Assembly (NCBI GenBank): GCA_963716735.1
Contig: OY970321.1
Location: 620,001-684,000 of the forward strand
Direction of reading: 5' to 3'
DNA: 64,000 bases
Source of the DNA: VRUE01 sp963716735
GTDB taxonomy: Bacteria; Actinomycetota; Thermoleophilia; Solirubrobacterales; 70-9
Part shown: piece by piece, positions 58,613-64,000 of the stretch
Numbering within the stretch: position 1 is the first letter of the stretch
Layout of the letters: each line of letters begins with the position of its first letter
Notes under the pieces: model-generated
What the model was told of the DNA's origin: nothing
The model's input: only the letters and a program-made list of their open reading frames with translations
Databases searched by the model: none
Program-made: the position numbers and the translations under genes

Positions 58613-60391
58613 CTAGCCCCCGACTCGCTCGGTGCGGGCTATGCGCTCCACCAGCGCGGCGCGCTCTCGGCTGAGGGCGGCGCGGCGCTCGTAGTCGTCG
58701 GCTTCGCCGGCGGCGGCGATCTGGGACTCGAGGCGGCGCTGCTCGAGCAAGAGGTAGTTGAGCTCCATCGCCTCGGTCGAGGCCGGCTCGTCATGGGCGA
58801 GGATGACGAGCTCGGCGATCAGGCCGGCGAGCTGGTCGTCGTCGTGCGGAAGATTGGACGCCGGGTCCTGCGGGTTCTCGCGCAGCCAGGCGGCGACACG
58901 GGCGCCGCTTGGCGACAGGTGCTCCTCGGTGAGACGGCCCAGATAGTCCTTGCCTTCATCGGGCAGGGCGATGCACATCGCCAGCAAGGCTCGCTCGCGC
59001 CTTTCGCGCGAGGTCAGCTCGCCGCCGCTGCGCACCTGGGGTGCCGCGGGCGCACTCCGCCGGGACGGCTCAGCGGAACCGCCGCTCAGCGGCTGCGCCG
59101 CCGTCACCCGGCCCATCACCAGCGCCGGCTCCAGATCCAGCTTCCCCGCCACCCGCCGCACGAGGTCATCGCGGCTCGCGGTCTCCCCCATGCCCGCCAG
59201 AATCGGCGCCACCTCGCCCAAGGCCCGGTCGCGCTCGGCGGGCGAGGAGACGTCGGTGCCCTCCAGGACCAGCCCGACCTGGAAGGCGGGCAGGTCCACG
59301 GCTCCCTCGACCAGCGCCCGGAAACGGTCCGCCCCACCCTCCGCCACCGTCATCTCGGCGGGATCCTCTCCCGCCGGCATCGCCGCCACCCGCAGCCGCA
59401 TCCTGCGCCCCGCCGCGACACGTTGCGCACGCAACATCGCCTCCTGCCCGGCCGAGTCGGCGTCGAGCGCCAGAACCACCTCGTCGACCATCCCCGAGAG
59501 CGCCGCCACCTGCTCCTCGGTGATCGCCGTCCCCATCACTCCCACCGCCTCCGCGACCCCGGCCTGGCGCAGCGCCAGCACGTCGGTATAGCCCTCGACC
59601 ACCACCACCCGGCCGCTCTTCGCGATCGCCTCTTTTGCGAGGTCGATCCCGTACAGCGTCTGGCTCTTGTGGAAGAAGTCGGTCTCGGCGGTGTTGACGT
59701 ACTTCGCCCCCTGGTCGGAGCGCATCGCCCGCCCGCCGAAGCCGAGCGTGCGGCCGCGACGGTCCCGAATCGGGAACATGATCCGCTCGCGGAAACGGTC
59801 GTACTCGCCGCCGCTGCGACCTCGCTGCGCCAGCCCGACCGCGCGCAGCTCCTCGACTTTGAACCCGGCCCGCTGCCCGCGCAGCAACATCGTGTCCCAG
59901 GCGCTCGGCGCATAGCCGACGGCGAAGGCGCGCAGCGTCTCCTCGCCCAGGCCCCGCTCCGCCAGGTAGGCGCGTGCCTTGCCCGCCTCCTCGGAATCCC
60001 AGAGGTAGTGGGCGTAGAAACCCGCGGTGCGGTCCAGCAGCTCCCCCAGCCGGCGGCGCTGCTGGCGCCGCGCCTCGGCCCTCGGGTCCTCCTTCTCGCG
60101 CTGCAGCTCGACCCCGTAGCGATCGGCGAGCAGCTCCACCGCCTCGGCGAAGCCGAGCCCCTCCTTCTCCTCGACGAACTTGATCGTGTCGCCCCCTACC
60201 CCGCAACCGAAGCAGTGGTAGAGCTTTTCCTGAGCGTCGACGGAGAAGGACGGCGTGCGCTCCTCGTGGAAGGGGCAGAGCCCGACCCAGCGCGCGCCCT
60301 GGCGGCGCAGGTCGGTGTGGGCGGAGATCACCTCGACGATGTCCACCGCCTGCTTGACCCGCTCCAGGCTCTCCTCGGAGATCAACGCCAT
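58613..60391 (-). CDS. dnaG: DNA primase
   Basis: Makes RNA primers for replication. The 592-residue protein has the CHC2 zinc finger (C39...HEE and HCFGCGVGG, about 39-66), the TOPRIM core (VVVVEGYTDVLAL about 258 and ALDADSAGQEA) and a helicase-binding C-terminal domain. Its ATG overlaps the dgt stop by one base (TGATG), so dgt-dnaG are coupled. Confidence 0.96.
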   Translation of the reverse strand: MALISEESLERVKQAVDIVEVISAHTDLRRQGARWVGLCPFHEERTPSFSVDAQEKLYHCFGCGVGGDTIKFVEEKEGLGFAEAVELLADRYGVELQREKEDPRAEARRQQRRRLGELLDRTAGFYAHYLWDSEEAGKARAYLAERGLGEETLRAFAVGYAPSAWDTMLLRGQRAGFKVEELRAVGLAQRGRSGGEYDRFRERIMFPIRDRRGRTLGFGGRAMRSDQGAKYVNTAETDFFHKSQTLYGIDLAKEAIAKSGRVVVVEGYTDVLALRQAGVAEAVGVMGTAITEEQVAALSGMVDEVVLALDADSAGQEAMLRAQRVAAGRRMRLRVAAMPAGEDPAEMTVAEGGADRFRALVEGAVDLPAFQVGLVLEGTDVSSPAERDRALGEVAPILAGMGETASRDDLVRRVAGKLDLEPALVMGRVTAAQPLSGGSAEPSRRSAPAAPQVRSGGELTSRERRERALLAMCIALPDEGKDYLGRLTEEHLSPSGARVAAWLRENPQDPASNLPHDDDQLAGLIAELVILAHDEPASTEAMELNYLLLEQRRLESQIAAAGEADDYERRAALSRERAALVERIARTERVGG

Positions 60392-61401
60392 CAGAATCGC
60401 GCCGCCTCGGGAACGGTGAGCTCGGCGAAGCGGGCGATGCAGAAGCGGTCGGTCATCCCGGCCAGGTAGTCGGCAACCCGCTGGCAGTCGCTCGCCCCCG
60501 GCTCCCCCTCCGGCACCTCGCCAGGGTGCTCCATGTAGTGGTCGAAGAGGCCGCGCAAGGCGCGCTGTGCGCGTTCGTGCTCGCCGCGCGCCGCCTCACC
60601 CAGGTAGACGCGCTGGAACATGAACTTGCGCAGGCGCAGCATCGCCCCGCCCACCTCCTCGCTCTGCGCGATGTCGCCGACCGCGGTGGAGCGCTCGACG
60701 ATGTCGTGCACCAGCGTGTCGATCCGGGTCGAGCCGGTCGGACCGAGCAGCTCGATCTCGGCGGCCGGAAGGTCACCGGGGTGCAGGATCCCGGCACGCA
60801 GCGCGTCGTCGATGTCGTGGTTGATGTAGGCGACGCGGTCGACCAGCTTGACGATCCGGCCCTCGAGGGTCGCCGGCCGATCGGAGCCGGTGTGGTTGAG
60901 GATGCCGTCGCGCACCTGCTCGGTCAGGTTCAGTCCCTGGCCGTCGCGCTCGAGGACGTCGACCATCCGCAGCGAGTGGACGTTGTGCTTGAAACCACCC
61001 CCGCAGCGCTCGCGCAAGGCGGCGTCGAGGGCCTCCTCGCCGGTATGACCGAAGGGCGGGTGGCCGAGGTCGTGGCCGAGCCCGATCGCCTCGGTCAGGT
61101 CCTCGTTGAGGCCGAGCGCGCGGGCGACCGTACGGGCGATCCCGCAGGCCTCGAGGGTGTGGGTCAAGCGGGTGCGGTAGTGATCGCCTTCGGGTGCGAT
61201 GAAGACCTGCGTCTTGTGCTTGAGGCGGCGGAACGCCTTGGAGTGGACGATCCGGTCGCGGTCACGCTGGAACGGCGTCCGCAGGGGACTGTCCGGCTCC
61301 TCGACTTGACGTCGCGCGGGGTATGAAGGCGTTGCCAGACCAGAGAGGAACTCAGCCTCCCAGGCTCGTACGCGGTCCTCAAAAGTGACGGTTGCCTCCA
61401 A
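60391..61401 (-). CDS. dgt: deoxyguanosinetriphosphate triphosphohydrolase-like protein
   Basis: HD-domain dNTPase that cleaves dNTPs to deoxynucleosides and triphosphate. In 336 residues it has RDRDRIVHSKAFRRLKHKTQVF, HTLEACGIARTVARAL, and the HD pair in GLGHDLGHPPFGHTGE (about 108-123). The short actinobacterial type, often placed before dnaG as here. Confidence 0.94.
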   Translation of the reverse strand: MEATVTFEDRVRAWEAEFLSGLATPSYPARRQVEEPDSPLRTPFQRDRDRIVHSKAFRRLKHKTQVFIAPEGDHYRTRLTHTLEACGIARTVARALGLNEDLTEAIGLGHDLGHPPFGHTGEEALDAALRERCGGGFKHNVHSLRMVDVLERDGQGLNLTEQVRDGILNHTGSDRPATLEGRIVKLVDRVAYINHDIDDALRAGILHPGDLPAAEIELLGPTGSTRIDTLVHDIVERSTAVGDIAQSEEVGGAMLRLRKFMFQRVYLGEAARGEHERAQRALRGLFDHYMEHPGEVPEGEPGASDCQRVADYLAGMTDRFCIARFAELTVPEAARF

Positions 61402-61412
61402 GGCCTCCGATC

Positions 61413-62138
61413 CTACGCGGCAGCGCGTAATTGCACGTGCGCGTGATGCTCCAGGGTCTCGCCGATCGCCCGCTCCGCCTGGCGCATCTCGCGCTCGCCG
61501 GCCTGCGGCGCCTCGGCCAGCGGCCTGGCGATCGATTCGACCATAAAGCGGTGAGCCTCCTCGGAGAGGGGGAACGAGCCCGCTTCGCAGCCGGCGCAGA
61601 CGACACCACCCGCCGCGCCGGAGAAGCCGACCAGGTGCTCGGCCTCGCCGCAGCGGGTACAGGAACCGAGCTCGGGAGAGAACCCCGCGGCCAGCGCCAG
61701 CTTGAGCCGGAAGGAGAGCGCCGTCGACAGCGACGCCGCCGCGGGTGCCGCGGGGTCGTCGAGCAGCGCGAGGTAGCGGCAGAGCAGGTTGTAGGCGGGT
61801 GGGTTTGCCTCAGCCGAGTCGAGCAGGCGTAGAACGGCGTCGCAGGCGCGGGCGCCGGCGGTGAGAGCAGCGCCGGAAGCACGCAAGCGCGGGTAGCCGT
61901 CGACGGTCGCGGCCTGGGTCACGGTGAGCAGCTCGCCACGTCCTTCGTGCAGCAGCAGGTCGAGCCGGAAGAAAGGCTCCAACCGGCCCCCGAAGCGGGA
62001 CTTCGGCCGCCGCGCGCCTTTTGCGATCGCCCCCACCCGCCCTCGCTGCGCGGTGTAGAGATGGAGGATGCGGTCAGCCTCGCCGTAGCGGATGCTGCGC
62101 AGGACAATCGCCTCCGTCTTCAGCGTCTTGCCGGCCAT
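61413..62138 (-). CDS. recO: DNA repair protein RecO
   Basis: RecFOR-pathway mediator that anneals ssDNA and loads RecA. The 241-residue protein has the N-terminal OB fold (TEAIVLRSIRYGEADRILHLYT) and the four-Cys zinc site in the C-terminal part (CTRCGEAEHL and GVVCAGC). Length is normal. Starts 7 bases after mutM. Confidence 0.93.
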   Translation of the reverse strand: MAGKTLKTEAIVLRSIRYGEADRILHLYTAQRGRVGAIAKGARRPKSRFGGRLEPFFRLDLLLHEGRGELLTVTQAATVDGYPRLRASGAALTAGARACDAVLRLLDSAEANPPAYNLLCRYLALLDDPAAPAAASLSTALSFRLKLALAAGFSPELGSCTRCGEAEHLVGFSGAAGGVVCAGCEAGSFPLSEEAHRFMVESIARPLAEAPQAGEREMRQAERAIGETLEHHAHVQLRAAA

Positions 62139-62145
62139 GACTTAC

Positions 62146-63066
62146 CTACGTTGAACCTGGCACCGGACGGCGACGGCGCCGCGGTCGGCGCCGCAACCGG
62201 ACCTGGCAGGCTGGGCAAAAGTAGGTCGAGCGGCCGGAGACGACGATCCGCTCGATCGTCCCGTCACCGCGCGGGCAGGGCTCCCCCTCGCGGGTGTGGA
62301 CGAGGAACTCGTCCTGCATCCTGCCCTTCTCGCCACGCCCGTCGCGATAGTCGTCGATCGAGGCCCCGCCACCGTCTATCCCCGCTTCGAGCGCGGCGAC
62401 AACCGCGTCGCGCAGCGCCTCGAGGTGCTCGGGCTTCATCGAGCCGGCGGGCGAGAGCGGGTGCAGGCGCGCCCGGAAGAGCGCCTCGTCGGCGTAGATG
62501 TTGCCGACTCCGGCGATGCCTTTCTGGTCGAGCAGGAAGGACTTGAGCGGGACCGTGCGTCCGGCGGCGACCTCCCCCAGCAGCTCCGGCGTGAACTGGG
62601 CAGAGAGCGGCTCGACGCCAAGCCTGGAAGCGAAATGGGCGTCCAGCTCGTCGTCTCCGAGCAAGAGCGCCTCGCCGAAGCGACGTGGGTCGGTGAACCA
62701 GACCTGGCGACCGTCATCGAGGACGATGCGAGCGCGCAGATGCCGCTCCGAGGTCGAGCGCTCACCCTCGTACAGCCGCATCCCCTCCGATGGATCGAGC
62801 TTGTCCTCTCCCTCGACCAGAACCAGGTTGCCGGTCATGCGCAGGTGCATGACCAGCGTCTGCCCGCCCTCCAGCCCAAGCAGCAGGTACTTGCCGCGGC
62901 GACCCAGGCGCTCGATCGTCCTTCCCGACACCTCCCTCTCTAGCTCGGCCGGCGGCTTGGGCCTGCACCAGCGTGGGTCGAGCACCTCCAGCGACTCGAT
63001 CCGCCGTCCCTCCAGCTCCGGCTCGAGCTGGCGACAGACGGTCTCGACCTCGGGCAGCTCAGGCAT
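62146..63066 (-). CDS. mutM: formamidopyrimidine-DNA glycosylase
   Basis: Removes 8-oxoguanine and other oxidised purines and cuts the abasic strand. The 306-residue protein begins MPELPEVETV, with catalytic Pro2 and Glu3, has K in GRRGKYLLL (about residue 58) and a C-terminal part with the order of a zinc finger (GEPCPRGDG...STYFCPACQ). A basic tail of about 15 residues follows. Forms a repair block with recO. Confidence 0.95.
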   Translation of the reverse strand: MPELPEVETVCRQLEPELEGRRIESLEVLDPRWCRPKPPAELEREVSGRTIERLGRRGKYLLLGLEGGQTLVMHLRMTGNLVLVEGEDKLDPSEGMRLYEGERSTSERHLRARIVLDDGRQVWFTDPRRFGEALLLGDDELDAHFASRLGVEPLSAQFTPELLGEVAAGRTVPLKSFLLDQKGIAGVGNIYADEALFRARLHPLSPAGSMKPEHLEALRDAVVAALEAGIDGGGASIDDYRDGRGEKGRMQDEFLVHTREGEPCPRGDGTIERIVVSGRSTYFCPACQVRLRRRPRRRRRPVPGST

Positions 63067-63084
63067 CGCCCGGTTCTATCAGGC

Positions 63085-63128
63085 GACTGGCGACTTACCG
63101 TCGCCTATAGGGGGCTAAGTCGCCAATC
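63085..63128. repeat. small hairpin element at the xerD stop codon
   Basis: GACTGGCGACTTA (63085-63097) and TAAGTCGCCAATC (63116-63128) pair over 13 bp with one mismatch; the loop holds CCTATAGG. The right arm overlaps the TGA stop of the recombinase gene. No U-run follows, so it is not a classic terminator. Confidence 0.65.
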
Positions 63129-64000
63129 AGCTCTCGGTGGCCCGGGGATGCGCCTCGAAGTAGACCTCCTTGAGGCGCTCGCCGGAGAGGTGCGTGTACA
63201 TCTGAGTCGTCGCGATGTCGGCGTGGCCGAGCATCTCCTGCACGGCGCGCAGGTCGCAGCCCCCCGCCAGCAGGTGAGTGGCAAAGCTGTGCCGAAGCGT
63301 GTGTGGGCTCATCTGCCCCGCCAGGCCGGCGTCGCGGGCGTGGCGCTGGACGATCTTGTAGAGGCCCTGGCGACTGAGCGGGCCACCGCGGAAGTTGACG
63401 AACAACCGCACCTCGTGGCGTTCGCCGACAAGCTTCGGGCGGCCGCCGCGCAGGTAGGCGGAGATCGCCGCGATCGCTTTGCGGCCGAGCGGCACGATCC
63501 GCTCCTTGGATCCCTTGCCGCGCGCTCGCAGCAGGCCCTCGCGCAGGTCGATGTCCGACATCTCCAGGCCGATCGTCTCCGAGGCGCGCAACCCGCACGC
63601 GTACATCACCTCCAGCAGCGCCCGGTCGCGGAGCGCCGTCGGCTCGCTGCCACGGGGTGCCGCAAGCAGCTTCTGCACCTCGGCGTAGTTGAGGACCTGG
63701 GGCAGCTTTTTGGCCCGTCGCGGGGCGCTCAGCGCCGCGGTCGGGTCGTCGCCGATCAACTCGTCACGGCGCAGGTGCTTGTAGAAGGAACGCAGGCAGG
63801 CGGTCTTACGGTGCACCGTGGCCGCGGAGCAGGCCGGACGGCCGTTGCCGGTCGCGAGGTCGGCGAGGAAGTCACCGATGTCGGCCGGGCGAGCCGCGAG
63901 CGCGTCGAGCTCGTGCGAGGCGAGGAACTCGCCGTACTGGTGCAGGTCGGTGCGGTAAGCGTTGAGCGTGTTGCGCGAGAGGCCGCGCTCCAGCTCCAGG
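63127..64000 (-). CDS. xerD: tyrosine recombinase XerD/XerC (5' end outside window)
   Basis: Site-specific recombinase that resolves chromosome dimers at dif. The visible 291 codons include the end of the SAM-like N-terminal domain (SRNTLNAYRTDL) and the whole catalytic domain: R in YACGLRASE, HTLRHSFATHLL with H-x-x-R, H in LGHADIATTQMYTHL and the nucleophile Tyr in that segment. The frame is open to the window edge. XerD is favoured over XerC by its place but not proven. Confidence 0.9.
   Translation of the reverse strand, partial: LELERGLSRNTLNAYRTDLHQYGEFLASHELDALAARPADIGDFLADLATGNGRPACSAATVHRKTACLRSFYKHLRRDELIGDDPTAALSAPRRAKKLPQVLNYAEVQKLLAAPRGSEPTALRDRALLEVMYACGLRASETIGLEMSDIDLREGLLRARGKGSKERIVPLGRKAIAAISAYLRGGRPKLVGERHEVRLFVNFRGGPLSRQGLYKIVQRHARDAGLAGQMSPHTLRHSFATHLLAGGCDLRAVQEMLGHADIATTQMYTHLSGERLKEVYFEAHPRATES

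Noticed and set aside
63127..64000. The tyrosine recombinase at the right edge as the integrase of the array
   Set aside because: It is a XerC/D-type housekeeping recombinase next to mutM and recO, eight kilobases away, with no att-like repeat beside it.

Overview
The window is high-GC DNA from an actinobacterium, most likely of the class Thermoleophilia (Solirubrobacterales-like). This rests on the actinobacterial gene orders pyrR-pyrB-pyrC and pdxS-pdxT-(M29)-yebC-ruvC-ruvA-ruvB-secDF-recJ-relA, on frequent GTG/TTG starts and 1-4 base stop/start overlaps, and on secreted proteins with 'ATLNGSVNPQG'-type repeats of the kind I associate with that class. The lineage is an inference; no rRNA gene is present.

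Layout. 1-2.8 kb: pyrimidine operon (pyrC cut by the window edge, pyrB, pyrR) behind a PyrR-binding RNA loop. 2.9-8.8 kb: RNase Z, tRNA-Arg(CCG), a secreted protein, an SRAP protein, a CDP-glucose nucleotidyltransferase/dehydratase pair and a metallophosphatase. 8.9-10.6 kb: a SAM-I riboswitch in front of a ThrC-like PLP enzyme and a MoaD/ThiS-like sulfur carrier, which together look like a homocysteine-forming pair rather than threonine synthesis. 10.7-16.1 kb: corA, HIT protein, phosphomannomutase, MBL hydrolase, lipid kinase. 16.1-30.8 kb: a long, mostly minus-strand block of stringent response, repair and secretion genes (relA, recJ, secDF, ruvBAC, yebC, M29 peptidase, pdxT, pdxS). 30.9-44.9 kb: an RpiR-type regulator, small membrane proteins, YjbQ, a Ser/Thr kinase, an LEA-like lipoprotein, PhzF-like protein, an RTX-polysaccharide deacetylase fusion, and a TetR gene divergent from a DUF2339/DUF3999 pair.

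44.9-55.0 kb is the accessory region and the most unusual part. Five ~150-bp repeats, each starting with a copy of the 3' ~43 nt of a CAT-anticodon tRNA and continuing into a shared ~105-bp arm, lie upstream of the intact tRNA (54939-55012). They divide the region into five cassette-like segments of about 1.1-3.0 kb holding toxin-antitoxin-like genes (nucleotidyltransferase pair, HicAB), a broken SIR2-like gene, a lipase/DsbA-like pair, hydrolases and an IS481-family element. No integrase lies in the array. It looks like tandem att-site accretion, or a cassette system using a recombinase encoded elsewhere.

55.0-64.0 kb returns to housekeeping genes: Hpt protein, thioredoxin-like lipoprotein, SDR, glycosyltransferase, tRNA-Asn, dnaG, dgt, recO, mutM and the 3' part of xerD.

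A second theme is palindromic elements of about 45-170 bp: one inserted in frame inside recJ, one forming the last codons of the nucleotidyltransferase, one supplying the stop codon of the M29 peptidase gene, one upstream of pdxS and a small one at the end of xerD.
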